Assembly: GCA_015075325.1 (NCBI GenBank)
Contig: JABTUP010000001.1
Location: forward strand, 186,001 to 250,000
Reading direction: 5' to 3'
DNA length: 64,000 bases
Source of the DNA: Flavobacteriales bacterium
GTDB taxonomy: Bacteria > Bacteroidota > Bacteroidia > Flavobacteriales_E > Vicingaceae
The translations under genes were made by a program, and so were the position numbers. Under the pieces are notes generated by a model. It ran no database searches. It had not been told where the DNA came from and saw nothing but the letters and a program-made list of their open reading frames with translations. Shown one piece after another: positions 8,347 through 16,029 of the stretch (position 1 is the stretch's first letter; every line of letters begins with the position of its first letter).

Positions 8347-8961
8347 TTAGCATTTTACCAGCGAAAAAGCATAAAAAGTTTCTGTAGCTATTTGCTTAAA
8401 ACGCTCCATGTAAACTTGCTTTTGATTTGGTGTATTATCGGCTATTTTGGGGTCTTCATAAGTTGTTCCAATTCTTAACTCTACACCCGGAATAAAAGGG
8501 CAATTTTCTTCTACATCAGAACAGGTCATTATTGCTGCAAAATTGTTTTTTGGATTAGTTTTATAATGATAAACTTTTGAAAAACAAGTAGTAAACTCTT
8601 CTTCACCAAAATAAACACGGTAAATTGGGTTGGTTTCTTCCGTTTTTTTCTCGATAATAAAACCGAATTGAACCAATGCCTCAATCGCATTAGGGTGAAA
8701 GGCAGTAGTTTCTGTTCCTCCTGAATACGAATTTATGTTTTTCAATTGATAATAATTTGCTGCAAATGTAGCAGCTATTTGCCCAAAATGGCTTCTACGT
8801 GAGTTGTGTGTGCAGATGTAAACCAAATTTACAGTTTCGTTTTTTTGAAGCTTTTCGGTAATGTAGTTACTAATTTTGATAAGTAAATCCTTTCGTTTTT
8901 GAGGAATAAAATCGAATTCTTGTTCCAGCTTCTTTGCTAATTTTTCAAGTTCTGTATTCAT
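8347..8961 (-). CDS. Low-molecular-weight phosphatase / arsenate reductase-like protein
   Basis: A 204-residue protein of the low-molecular-weight tyrosine phosphatase fold. The P-loop CX5R is seen as CTHNSRR (Cys near residue 50), preceded by strand VNLVYI and followed by GQIAATFAA. Further cysteines (AIMTCSD, EENCPF) lie where thioredoxin-coupled arsenate reductases have resolving residues. The start at 8961 is chosen because GGAGGT stands 8 nt upstream, one of few clear Shine-Dalgarno sequences here; the frame opens at 8976. As last gene of the arsenic operon it probably reduces arsenate to arsenite, though a phosphatase role is possible. Confidence 0.75.
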   Translation of the reverse strand: MNTELEKLAKKLEQEFDFIPQKRKDLLIKISNYITEKLQKNETVNLVYICTHNSRRSHFGQIAATFAANYYQLKNINSYSGGTETTAFHPNAIEALVQFGFIIEKKTEETNPIYRVYFGEEEFTTCFSKVYHYKTNPKNNFAAIMTCSDVEENCPFIPGVELRIGTTYEDPKIADNTPNQKQVYMERFKQIATETFYAFSLVKC

Positions 8962-8963
8962 TA

Positions 8964-9974
8964 TTAATACCTCCATTTATTTGCTAATGCAACTAACGAC
9001 AACATTACTGGAACTTCGATTAAAACCCCAACAACGGTTGCTAAACTTGCTCCAGAATTTAACCCAAACAACGAAATTGCAACAGCAACAGCTAATTCGA
9101 AAAAATTACTTGCTCCAATCATGGCTGCTGGTGCACAAACATTATGTTGTAACTTTAAATACTTTCCAATAAACCAACTTATAAAAAAGATAAAATAAGT
9201 TTGAATTGTTAAGGGAATTGCAATCAACAAAATATCAAAAGGCTGGCTTACAATTTTTTCTCCTTGAAAAGCAAAAAGCAACACCAATGTAGTTAATAAT
9301 GCTAGAATAGAAATGGGTTTTAACTTTGCTAGAAATACTTCCTTAAACCAAGTCATTCCTTTTGCTTTAATTAAATATTTGTTGGATAAATAACCTGCAG
9401 CTAAAGGTATTACTACAAAAATAATAACCGAAGAAATTAACACATCATAAGGTATTTCAATAGCAGTAATTCCCAACAAAAACCGAACTATGGGAATAAA
9501 TAACAGCAACAAAATTAAATCGTTTACAGAAACCTGAACCAACGTGTAATTAGCATCGCCTTTTACTAAATACGACCATACAAATACCATAGCTGTACAA
9601 GGTGCTGCTCCTAATAAAATAGCTCCAGCTATATATTGTTCAGCATCTTCGGGCGAAAGCCAAGCTGAATAAAGTTTGGAAAAAAATATCCAGGCAAAAA
9701 ATGCCATTGTAAAAGGTTTTACCACCCAATTAATTACAACGGTTAGCCACAATCCTTTTAAGTTTTTGGAAACATCTTTTATTGATGAAAAATCGATTTG
9801 AACCATCATCGGATAAATCATTAGCCAAACCAAAATGGCTACAGGAATATTAACTGTTGATATATTCCAATTGCTGATAACTTCAATAGAGTTTCCAACT
9901 AATTTACCTATTGCAATACCTAAAGCAATGCAACCAATTACCCAAAGGGTTAAATAACGCTCAAAAAATCCCAT
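8964..9974 (-). CDS. acr3: ACR3-family arsenite efflux transporter
   Basis: A 336-residue inner-membrane protein with about ten transmembrane helices, matching the ACR3 branch of the bile/arsenite/riboflavin transporter superfamily. Recognisable segments are the N-terminal FFERYLTLWVIGCIALGIA, GAAPCTAMVFVWSYL with the conserved transport cysteine, and AAMIGASNFFELAVAVAIS. It exports arsenite by the proton motive force. It sits between arsM (14 nt downstream of its stop) and the reductase-like gene, 2 nt before the latter's start. The length is usual. Confidence 0.93.
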   Translation of the reverse strand: MGFFERYLTLWVIGCIALGIAIGKLVGNSIEVISNWNISTVNIPVAILVWLMIYPMMVQIDFSSIKDVSKNLKGLWLTVVINWVVKPFTMAFFAWIFFSKLYSAWLSPEDAEQYIAGAILLGAAPCTAMVFVWSYLVKGDANYTLVQVSVNDLILLLLFIPIVRFLLGITAIEIPYDVLISSVIIFVVIPLAAGYLSNKYLIKAKGMTWFKEVFLAKLKPISILALLTTLVLLFAFQGEKIVSQPFDILLIAIPLTIQTYFIFFISWFIGKYLKLQHNVCAPAAMIGASNFFELAVAVAISLFGLNSGASLATVVGVLIEVPVMLSLVALANKWRY

Positions 9975-9988
9975 GTTTTACTATATAA

Positions 9989-10828
9989 CTAAGAACAACA
10001 GCCAGAGTTTGGTTTACACAAAGGCTTTTCAGCAAAAACAGTAACACTAAAAATTCCAAAAATATTTTCGGTTTTGTACCTTTTTATTTCATCCTGACTT
10101 AAGTATTGGCTTAAAATTTCGTCTGGCAGTAAAATGGGTTTCTCTTTTTGAACAACAATATTTACAAAGCCTGTTTGTTTAATTATGTTCAAATATTCAT
10201 CTAATTGAATAGCTCCAGAAACACATCCTGCGTACATTTCAGCATCATTTTTTAGTTTTTCGGGCAAATTACCTTTTAAAACCACATCGGACACACTAAA
10301 ATGCCCACCTTGTTTTAATACGCGAAAGGTTTCTGTAAAAGCTTTTTGTTTATCTGGAACCAAGTTTAAAACACAATTACTGATAACCACATCAATTGAA
10401 TTGCCTCCAATTGGTAAATTTTCAATATCGCCTTTCCTAAATTCTACATTATTGAAATTTAATTTTTCGGCATTTTCTCTAGCTTTTTCAATCATTAAAT
10501 CGGTCATATCAACACCAATAACTTTACCCGAATTGCCAACAATAGCACGAGCAACAAAACAATCGTTTCCAGCACCAGAACCTAAATCCAGCACCTTATC
10601 TCCTTCTTTTAGCTGAGCAAATTCAGTTGGAATTCCACAACCTAAACCTAAATCGGCAGATTCGTTATAACCTTTTAGTTTACTGTAATCTTCTGCAAAA
10701 ATTGCATAATCAACGGTTGAACAACCACCAACTCCGCAACACGAAACCGTATTATCATCTTTTGATTGATTGGCAATTTCGGCATATTTATCCTGAACCA
10801 TTTTTTTAATTTCTTCGCCTGTATTCAT
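9989..10828 (-). CDS. arsM: Arsenite methyltransferase ArsM
   Basis: A 279-residue SAM-dependent methyltransferase. Motif I reads VLDLGSGAGNDCFVA, followed by VIGVDMTDLMIEKA, with NLPIGGNSIDVVISNCVLNL further along. Cysteines typical of arsenite binding are visible: the early SCCGVGGC cluster, the SNCVLN cysteine, YAGCVSGA and the C-terminal CKPNSGCCS. ArsM methylates trivalent arsenic to methylated, partly volatile forms. It lies 18 nt after arsR and before acr3, so one transcript gives regulator, methylation, export and reduction. Confidence 0.92.
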   Translation of the reverse strand: MNTGEEIKKMVQDKYAEIANQSKDDNTVSCCGVGGCSTVDYAIFAEDYSKLKGYNESADLGLGCGIPTEFAQLKEGDKVLDLGSGAGNDCFVARAIVGNSGKVIGVDMTDLMIEKARENAEKLNFNNVEFRKGDIENLPIGGNSIDVVISNCVLNLVPDKQKAFTETFRVLKQGGHFSVSDVVLKGNLPEKLKNDAEMYAGCVSGAIQLDEYLNIIKQTGFVNIVVQKEKPILLPDEILSQYLSQDEIKRYKTENIFGIFSVTVFAEKPLCKPNSGCCS

Positions 10829-10846
10829 TTTATTTAATGTTTTAAT

Positions 10847-11179
10847 TTAACAACAAGTTGATTTTTGATTATTGATTTGATTGGAAATCGTTGAAAAATA
10901 TTGAGCCAACTTTTCTATTACCTCTTTTTCGAGACAGTAACAAATTGCAGTTCCTTCAACACTTCCTTTAATTATACCTGCGTTTTTTAGTTCTTTTAAA
11001 TGCTGCGAAATAGTTGCCTGAGCTAATGGTAATTCGCTAACAATATCGCCACAAATACACGATTGAACTTTAAGTAAATGTTCAACTATAGCAATTCTTG
11101 CAGGATGTGCGATGGCTTTTAAAAGTAATGCCGTTTCGTTTTGTTGAACTGTAAACGATTCTGATTTAGTTATTCCCAT
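10847..11179 (-). CDS. arsR: ArsR-family transcriptional repressor
   Basis: A 110-residue winged-helix protein of the ArsR/SmtB family. It shows [18 protein letters not shown], the metalloid-binding SCICGDIV (CxC in helix alpha-3) and the recognition helix [16 protein letters not shown]. The C-terminal CC and the cysteine in TAICYCLE may add ligands. Members release DNA upon binding arsenite. It heads the arsenic operon, and a palindrome just upstream of its start (11193-11210) is the likely operator. Confidence 0.93.
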   Translation of the reverse strand: MGITKSESFTVQQNETALLLKAIAHPARIAIVEHLLKVQSCICGDIVSELPLAQATISQHLKELKNAGIIKGSVEGTAICYCLEKEVIEKLAQYFSTISNQINNQKSTCC

Positions 11180-11192
11180 TTTTTATTTAATT

Positions 11193-11220
11193 GTTATATT
11201 GCAATATTACGATAAATGTA
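11193..11220 (-). promoter_or_regulatory. arsR operon promoter and operator
   Basis: A perfect 12-bp palindrome ATATTGCAATAT (11196-11207), extended with one mismatched pair to 11193-11210, lies 13-30 nt upstream of the arsR start. Minus-strand TACATTTA (11213-11220), close to the -7 motif, stands directly before it. This is the classical position for a repressor covering the transcription start. Confidence 0.55.
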
Positions 11221-11266
11221 ATTCAAAAATGATTTTAGTTAAAAAAATGTTCTATTTTACTTCTCA

Positions 11267-11389
11267 TGCCACAAATTTCACTTATTTCTCACAGATTTTT
11301 TTCACAAATTAACCTAGAAAGAACACAAACAATCACCACGCCATGACGTGGTGATTTTAATCTGTATAAATCTGTGTAATCTGTGGCAA
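11267..11389. repeat. TGCCACA...TGTGGCA inverted-repeat element, copy 1
   Basis: A 123-bp non-coding element that begins TGCCACAAATTTCAC and ends GTGTAATCTGTGGCA, so the termini are imperfect inverted repeats. In the middle is a perfect 10-bp stem AATCACCACG/CGTGGTGATT (11331-11356). It fills the gap between arsR and the YkgJ-type gene. A second copy is at 55709-55816. The structure suggests a miniature inverted-repeat element without coding capacity. Confidence 0.6.
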
Positions 11390-11394
11390 TAAAT

Positions 11395-11886
11395 CTAAGA
11401 ATACACTTTTTTAAGCTGTTCAAAAACATCGGCAACGGCTGGGCATATCTCCGTGTTTTTTAACGATAAATCGAGAATTTGATAAAAGCGTTTTCGATTG
11501 GTGTGTGGATATTCACGACAAGCTGTTGGACGGCTTTCGTAAACAGTACAATAGTTTTCATAATCTAAAAATGGGCAAGGAGCGGTTCGCAAAACATAAT
11601 CGCCCACGTTGTCTTTTTGTAAATAACTAGCAATAAAAGCTGATGGTTTTATTCTTAAATGTTTTGCTAATCGGTCAATGTCTCGTTCATAAAAAGTAGG
11701 GCTGGTAGTTTTACAGCAATTAGCACATTGCAAACAATCAATTTTTTTAAAAACAGCTTCATGTGCTTGATGCGTAACATCATCTAAATTTTTAGGTTTA
11801 GTACGCTTTAGTTTGTTGTTCGTTTTAACCAACTCTTGCTTGTTTTGAGCCGCTAAATCCAATTTTTGTTGAAGTTCTTTTTTCAT
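11395..11886 (-). CDS. YkgJ-family cysteine-cluster protein
   Basis: A 163-residue soluble protein of the CxxCxxCC family, presumed to bind zinc or iron. Cysteines are seen in CLQCANCCKTT, CPFLDYENYC and RPTACREYP. The N-terminus (MKKELQQKLDLAAQNKQELV) is helical and charged. The frame is open seven codons further to 11907, but that part is formed by the upstream repeat, so ATG 11886 is preferred. The physiological role of the family is unknown. It lies downstream of mnmD on the same strand. Confidence 0.8.
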   Translation of the reverse strand: MKKELQQKLDLAAQNKQELVKTNNKLKRTKPKNLDDVTHQAHEAVFKKIDCLQCANCCKTTSPTFYERDIDRLAKHLRIKPSAFIASYLQKDNVGDYVLRTAPCPFLDYENYCTVYESRPTACREYPHTNRKRFYQILDLSLKNTEICPAVADVFEQLKKVYS

Positions 11887-11892
11887 TTTTTT

Positions 11893-11921
11893 CTCGCAAA
11901 GCCGCAAAGGACGCTAAGCCG
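11893..11921. repeat. CGCAAAG-type short intergenic repeat
   Basis: Units CGCAAAGC, CGCAAAGG and ACGCTAAG follow one another directly before the YkgJ-type start. The composition is more GC-rich than the surroundings. Confidence 0.45.
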
Positions 11922-11927
11922 TTTTTC

Positions 11928-11955
11928 TAATCACTAATTACTATTCACTAATCAC
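11928..11955. repeat. Heptad array overlapping the mnmD stop codon
   Basis: Four 7-bp units with period exactly seven (taatcac, taattac, tattcac, taatcac). The array encodes the last residues VISE and the stop of mnmD on the minus strand and runs toward the YkgJ-type gene. Confidence 0.6.
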
Positions 11956-12621
11956 TTTTACTGCCCTAATCATTTCTCTTTTTCCTGGAGGACCAGCCAA
12001 AGTTTCTAAATTAAATCCAACTTCTTTTATGGTTCGTTTTACCACTCCTTTTGCACAATAGGTGACCAAAACACCTTCTGGTTTAAGGGCTTTAAACATC
12101 GATTCAAAAACTTCTTTGGTCCACAACTCAGGTTGAATATTGGGAGCAAAAGCATCAAAAAATATCACATCAATACTATTCTCCAAAACCACATCCTTTA
12201 GCTCTTGATGAAGTTTAGTTAAGGTAAAATATTCATCTATTTCAACTACTTTGTTCCACTCTACTTCGTGTAATTTTAAAAATAACGATTGTTCGGATGG
12301 TATTAATTCCGAATAATTCAATTGTTGGATAATACTTAAATCTAAAGGATGAGCTTCTATCGAAATATAATCTATTTTCAATTGATGTTGTTTTGCAAAA
12401 AGGTGTGCCAAATGAGCATTTAAACCTGTTCCGAAACCAACTTCAAAAACTTTTAACTTTTTACAATTTGTTTTTACAATATAATCGTTCAATCCTCTTT
12501 GCATAAAAACATGCAAGGCTTCGTTAATTGCTCCTTTGGTTGAATGATAGGTTTCATTCAACTCTTTAACCAATAAAGTATGAGAATTATCGCCTGTTAT
12601 TTTAAATTCGAGATGAAACAT
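11941..12621 (-). CDS. mnmD: tRNA (5-methylaminomethyl-2-thiouridine) methyltransferase MnmD
   Basis: A 226-residue SAM-dependent methyltransferase, the stand-alone form of the methyltransferase half of MnmC, which finishes mnm5s2U at the tRNA wobble position. Motifs are the N-terminal GDNSHTLLV and LNETYHSTKGAINEALHVF, motif I KVFEVGFGTGLNAHLA, catalytic-site DVIFFDAFAPNIQPELW and the C-terminal AGPPGKREMIRA. The final codons and stop lie within a heptad repeat. The length is normal for MnmD. Confidence 0.9.
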   Translation of the reverse strand: MFHLEFKITGDNSHTLLVKELNETYHSTKGAINEALHVFMQRGLNDYIVKTNCKKLKVFEVGFGTGLNAHLAHLFAKQHQLKIDYISIEAHPLDLSIIQQLNYSELIPSEQSLFLKLHEVEWNKVVEIDEYFTLTKLHQELKDVVLENSIDVIFFDAFAPNIQPELWTKEVFESMFKALKPEGVLVTYCAKGVVKRTIKEVGFNLETLAGPPGKREMIRAVKVISE

Positions 12622-12662
12622 TTTTATATGATATTTATCATATATAATTATTTATATATATG

Positions 12663-12670
12663 TATCTTTG
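12663..12670 (+). promoter_or_regulatory. -7 promoter element before the thioredoxin-like gene
   Basis: TATCTTTG is an exact TAnnTTTG match, 17 nt before the ATG at 12688. The region upstream is a run of TATATA, making it a flexible divergent promoter region with mnmD. Confidence 0.55.
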
Positions 12671-12687
12671 TACAAAATTAATTTATT

Positions 12688-13296
12688 ATGGTAACAAAGA
12701 AAGATATTGAAAGAAGTATTTCATTTAACGAATACTATGATTTAGTAGAAAAATTAGCCAACGAAGGTGGAACTACTGGCGACGACCAATCACAAGCAAT
12801 GATTGATTATACCAAACTGAATTATTCGAGAATGAAACGAATAATGAAAACAACCGAAGTTATAGCTGAAGTAAAAAACACAACAACTTGTTTTGATGAT
12901 AAAATTATTTGGTTGGTAATTGCCGAAAGCTGGTGTGGAGATGCAGGTCAAAATTTACCTGTTATGGCTAAAATGGCTGAAGCAAATCCCAACATTGAAC
13001 TTAAAGTAATATTACGCGACGAAAACCCAGATTTAATGAATCAATACCTAACCAATGGAGGAAAATCAATTCCAAAATTGATTTGTTTAGACGAAAATTT
13101 AAACGAATTGGGTACTTGGGGTCCACGCCCTCAATTTTTACAAGATTGGATGAAAAATGAAAAAGCCAATCCTACCATGACAATGGATGAACTAAAAGAA
13201 CAATTTCAGGTTTGGTACACCAAAGACAAAGGACAAACCCTCCAAAAAGAAATGCTTGAATTGATGAAAGGTTGGTTAAAAAAAGAATGTTTTTAA
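12688..13296 (+). CDS. Thioredoxin-like family protein
   Basis: A 202-residue cytoplasmic protein with a thioredoxin-like fold. The active-site-like loop reads AESWCGDAGQNLPVM with one cysteine instead of CxxC, followed by the cis-proline-type segment GGKSIPKLICLD. Members of this bacterial family are uncharacterised; the single cysteine argues against a classical disulphide oxidoreductase. A helical C-terminus (TKDKGQTLQKEMLELMKGWL) closes the protein. The gene is monocistronic, ending just before a TAGAGAC palindrome pair. Confidence 0.75.
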   Translation: MVTKKDIERSISFNEYYDLVEKLANEGGTTGDDQSQAMIDYTKLNYSRMKRIMKTTEVIAEVKNTTTCFDDKIIWLVIAESWCGDAGQNLPVMAKMAEANPNIELKVILRDENPDLMNQYLTNGGKSIPKLICLDENLNELGTWGPRPQFLQDWMKNEKANPTMTMDELKEQFQVWYTKDKGQTLQKEMLELMKGWLKKECF

Positions 13297-13300
13297 TTCG

Positions 13301-13367
13301 TAGAGACGGATAATTATCCGTCTCGCCTAAAATCGTGCATAATTAAACGCACAATTGTGCGTCTCTA
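13301..13367. repeat. TAGAGAC...GTCTCTA paired palindromes, copy A
   Basis: A 67-bp segment opening TAGAGACG and closing CGTCTCTA. It contains a 22-bp perfect palindrome from GAGACGGATAA to TTATCCGTCTC (13303-13324) and a second palindrome ACGCACAATTGTGCGT (13347-13362). It lies between convergent genes; its right end supplies the TAG stop of the kinase gene. A related 78-bp copy is at 63068-63145 and a half copy at 33453-33477. Confidence 0.7.
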
Positions 13368-14198
13368 CGTATGGAATTTCACCAACCCATCAATGGGCTG
13401 TTTTATTACAATACCCATGTTTACACCAAAATGAGTTGCCAATTGTTCAATTTCATTTTTAAATACAAAACCAATGCTACCCACCATGTTTAATGGATAT
13501 TGTTGGTAATTTTCGTATTTGCAAATGTGTTTTTCAAAAAACTGACTAAAACATGCGTTAATAATTGCTGCTATTTGTGGATGCTGTTTATGTTCCAACA
13601 CAAAAGGTGCAAACTGAGCCAAAAACCGATTGGGCAATGGTTTTTTATAAACAGCATCTAATATATCGAGCAGTGTTAGTTGGTATTTTTGCTGAAATGC
13701 CTGATGAAGGTCCTCTGTTAGTTCGTTATTTAAATAAGCTGTAACAAGAGTTTTTCCTAAGTGAGCTCCACTACCTTCATCGCCCAAAATAAAACCTAAC
13801 GACGACACATTTTTTACAATGGTGGTTCCATCAAAAAAACAAGTGTTGGAACCAGTTCCCAAAATAGCAACTAACCCAGCTTTATTGCCCGATAGCGAAC
13901 GAGCTGCAGCAAGCAAATCGTGGTCAACTTCAATAGTGGCTTTGGTAAAAAACTGTTGTAACGCTTGTTTTATTTCTCCACTTTTAGCCTCCGACGAGCA
14001 ACCTGCTCCGTAAAAAAACACTTGAGTAACTTGTTGCTTTATCTCGGTAAGTGCCGATTTAGATAATTCGTCTAAAATTTGTTGTTCGGAAATATAATAC
14101 GGATTAAATCCAATGGTTTGAAACGACTTTACTTGTTCAGTTTCGTTAACCAATCTCCAATCGGTTTTTGTTGAGCCGCTGTCTGCTATTAAAATCAT
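13365..14198 (-). CDS. BadF/BadG/BcrA/BcrD-type sugar kinase-like ATPase
   Basis: A 277-residue ASKHA-fold protein of the N-acetylglucosamine kinase-like BadF/BadG/BcrA/BcrD family. The phosphate-1 motif is ILIADSGSTKTDWRLV, phosphate-2 is LVAILGTGSNTCFFDG, and LGDEGSGAHLGK is the family signature near residue 141. A soluble amino-sugar kinase is the usual annotation in Bacteroidota; the substrate is not proven. Its TAG stop is the first codon of a repeat palindrome. A TATCTTTA motif at 14219-14226 on its strand may be its promoter. Confidence 0.82.
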   Translation of the reverse strand: MILIADSGSTKTDWRLVNETEQVKSFQTIGFNPYYISEQQILDELSKSALTEIKQQVTQVFFYGAGCSSEAKSGEIKQALQQFFTKATIEVDHDLLAAARSLSGNKAGLVAILGTGSNTCFFDGTTIVKNVSSLGFILGDEGSGAHLGKTLVTAYLNNELTEDLHQAFQQKYQLTLLDILDAVYKKPLPNRFLAQFAPFVLEHKQHPQIAAIINACFSQFFEKHICKYENYQQYPLNMVGSIGFVFKNEIEQLATHFGVNMGIVIKQPIDGLVKFHT

Positions 14199-14261
14199 TT
14201 ATTGAGCTTTAGTTCATGTAAAGATAGTGTAAGAAATACAACTTTATCCATATATTAATGG

Positions 14262-14269
14262 TACTTTTG
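14262..14269 (+). promoter_or_regulatory. -7 promoter element for slyD
   Basis: TACTTTTG matches TAnnTTTG and lies 18 nt before ATG 14288. Its position inside the longest open frame (from 14258) rules that longer start out. Confidence 0.5.
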
Positions 14270-14287
14270 CAAAAAAAAATTAAAAAA

Positions 14288-14791
14288 ATGACTCAAATTA
14301 AACACAAAGTAATTTCTGTGAACTATAATTTACACAGAGATAATGAACAAGGAGAAATGATTGAATCTACAGTTGGTCACGCTCCTTTAACTTTTTTATC
14401 TGGAATGGGACAAATGATTCCTGATTTCGAAAATAACATTATTAACTTGGCTGTTGGCGATACTTTTTCATTCGGAATAAAATCAGCAAATGCTTATGGA
14501 TCAAAAACTGATGAAGCAATTATTGAATTGCCACACGAAATTTTTATTCAAGATGGTAAATTAGTTGACGAAGTTTTTGTTGGAAACTTATTACCTCTTC
14601 AAGATCAACACGGAAATGTGGTTCCTGGAACAGTTGTAAAAATTAATGAAACAACTATTACCATGGACATTAACCACCCATTAGCTGACCAAGATTTACA
14701 TTTTACTGGAACAGTATTAAATATTAGAGAAGCTACTGAAGAAGAAATTAGCCACGGACATGTTCATGGCGAAGGTGGGCATCATCATTAA
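14288..14791 (+). CDS. slyD: SlyD-type FKBP peptidyl-prolyl isomerase
   Basis: A 167-residue FKBP-fold isomerase and chaperone of the SlyD class. It shows VISVNYNL, the active-site stretch LTFLSGMGQMIPDFE, then the inserted flap region (AYGSKTDEAIIELP to VPGTVVKINE) and the return to the FKBP core at MDINHPLADQDLHFTG. The C-terminus is histidine-rich (HGHVHGEGGHHH), as in metal-binding SlyD. It accelerates proline isomerisation and may handle nickel. The start is set by the upstream promoter. Confidence 0.9.
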   Translation: MTQIKHKVISVNYNLHRDNEQGEMIESTVGHAPLTFLSGMGQMIPDFENNIINLAVGDTFSFGIKSANAYGSKTDEAIIELPHEIFIQDGKLVDEVFVGNLLPLQDQHGNVVPGTVVKINETTITMDINHPLADQDLHFTGTVLNIREATEEEISHGHVHGEGGHHH

Positions 14792-14792
14792 A

Positions 14793-14809
14793 TAGTAATT
14801 AGTAATTAG
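14793..14809. repeat. Short heptad array after slyD
   Basis: Two full units TAGTAAT plus a partial third begin 1 nt after the slyD stop. Confidence 0.4.
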
Positions 14810-14843
14810 GCGAAAGGCTTTAGTCTAATTGTGTGATTTAAAA

Positions 14844-14877
14844 AAGAAACCCTTCGGAATTATCCGAAGGGTTTCTT
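14844..14877. terminator. Bidirectional intrinsic terminator
   Basis: A perfect 14-bp stem (AAGAAACCCTTCGG and its complement) with loop AATTAT is followed by T-runs on both strands. It sits between convergent slyD and the phospholipase-like gene and can end both transcripts. Confidence 0.85.
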
Positions 14878-14912
14878 TTTAGATATCTAGTAACTTAATA
14901 CTTACCTCTTAT

Positions 14913-14954
14913 GCCTTTCGCCTTAAGCCTTTCGACTGTTTCCTAATGCCTTAT
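14913..14954. repeat. Heptad array downstream of the phospholipase-like gene
   Basis: Six 7-bp units in phase (gcctttc, gccttaa, gcctttc, gactgtt, tcctaat, gccttat) end 3 nt from the stop of the minus-strand gene at 14958. Confidence 0.55.
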
Positions 14955-14957
14955 AAA

Positions 14958-15953
14958 CTAGTCACATGCTCTACCTTTTGCTTTATCTTTTTCAAAAAGT
15001 TTGTCCAATTCTGTATCTTCTTTTATCAATTGTTCTGAAGGTTCTTTCCCCATCAAATCATTTAAATTGGGCTGACCAGCATTTACCCAAGCGGTGTACC
15101 AATAACTGCCCACCTTTATTATCGATTGTGTTAATCTTCTTTCCACCATGCCGTTTAGCATGTCGTGGTAGGCACTAGAATATTCTTCCGAATAGGTTTT
15201 CATTACCACAGTTCCTCTATTTTCAAAAGCATACTTTCTGTCGTTCGGAAATTCATTATTCAGTTTACGTTCCAAGTCTAAAACAGAATCTTTTGCAGCA
15301 AAACTTTCTCTAACCGATTGCCATTCGTCTTCTAAAATATCTTCAACATAAACGGCTCTTCCAACAAAATAATCATACTCTTTTGCTTTTAATTCTGGCA
15401 AACGCGATTCCCAAAAACCGTGTATTCCTTTTTGGTTGGTTAGTTGTCCGTTATAGTTTTTTGTGGTATGTAAGGGCACGTGCGAATCGCCAATGTAATG
15501 ACCTAAATCGGCAGAAACTCGAAGTATTTTATCTACATCTTTCTCTTCAAAAGCTTTGGTTAAACGCATTACCATAAGATTTACGTGCCAAGGAACTATT
15601 CCATAAGCTTGTAACGTATCTTCAGTAAATTTTTCAACGGCTTTAGTCCATGGTTTGGGAACGACATCAAATGGGTCTTCTCCATCTTTAACATAATGGT
15701 CTAAATCGATGTAATGACGAGGAGCTTCTCCTTCAACAGCGTATCTTCTTTTATCAGGATCAACAGCATGTTCGGTAATGTATTCAATGTTATTTTTGTA
15801 AAAGCCAATCATTTCAGGAGGCAAGGTAAAAACCGCCATTCGGTTTATTTTTTTATGACCGAAAAAACCCCAAGAGTACATGGCTGGTTGAAAAACAACT
15901 GCCAAAATCACAAAAAACAAAAGTCCAATAAAGTATTTGGTTATGAATTTCAT
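14958..15953 (-). CDS. Zinc-dependent phospholipase C / S1-P1 nuclease superfamily protein
   Basis: A 331-residue exported protein. A hydrophobic leader ends before YSWGFFGHKKINRMAVF; in this superfamily the first Trp and His of the mature enzyme are zinc ligands. Further candidate ligands are seen in RHYIDLDHY, DLGHYIGDSHVPLHTT and GIHGFWESRLPE, the order expected for the tri-zinc site. Substrate (phospholipid or nucleic acid) cannot be decided. A heptad array abuts its start codon on the upstream side and another follows its stop. Confidence 0.78.
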   Translation of the reverse strand: MKFITKYFIGLLFFVILAVVFQPAMYSWGFFGHKKINRMAVFTLPPEMIGFYKNNIEYITEHAVDPDKRRYAVEGEAPRHYIDLDHYVKDGEDPFDVVPKPWTKAVEKFTEDTLQAYGIVPWHVNLMVMRLTKAFEEKDVDKILRVSADLGHYIGDSHVPLHTTKNYNGQLTNQKGIHGFWESRLPELKAKEYDYFVGRAVYVEDILEDEWQSVRESFAAKDSVLDLERKLNNEFPNDRKYAFENRGTVVMKTYSEEYSSAYHDMLNGMVERRLTQSIIKVGSYWYTAWVNAGQPNLNDLMGKEPSEQLIKEDTELDKLFEKDKAKGRACD

Positions 15954-15956
15954 TTG

Positions 15957-15984
15957 TTGCTGGTTGCTTGTTACTGGTTACTAG
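15957..15984. repeat. Heptad array in the leader of the phospholipase-like gene
   Basis: Four units with period seven (gttgctg, gttgctt, gttactg, gttacta) lie 3 nt upstream of the start codon of the minus-strand gene. Confidence 0.55.
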
Positions 15985-16029
15985 ATTTTTGTTTCTACTG
16001 ACTTACGCCTAGCGACTTTTACCTTTACA

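Noticed and set aside
8981-9172. A 63-codon plus-strand frame inside acr3
   Set aside because: Leu/Gln-rich shadow of the transporter gene with no homology that I recognise.
10401-10809. Two plus-strand frames inside arsM
   Set aside because: Antisense shadows of a well-recognised methyltransferase gene.
14258-14287. Longer N-terminus of SlyD
   Set aside because: A TACTTTTG promoter element sits inside the extension and SlyD proteins begin near the chosen ATG 14288.
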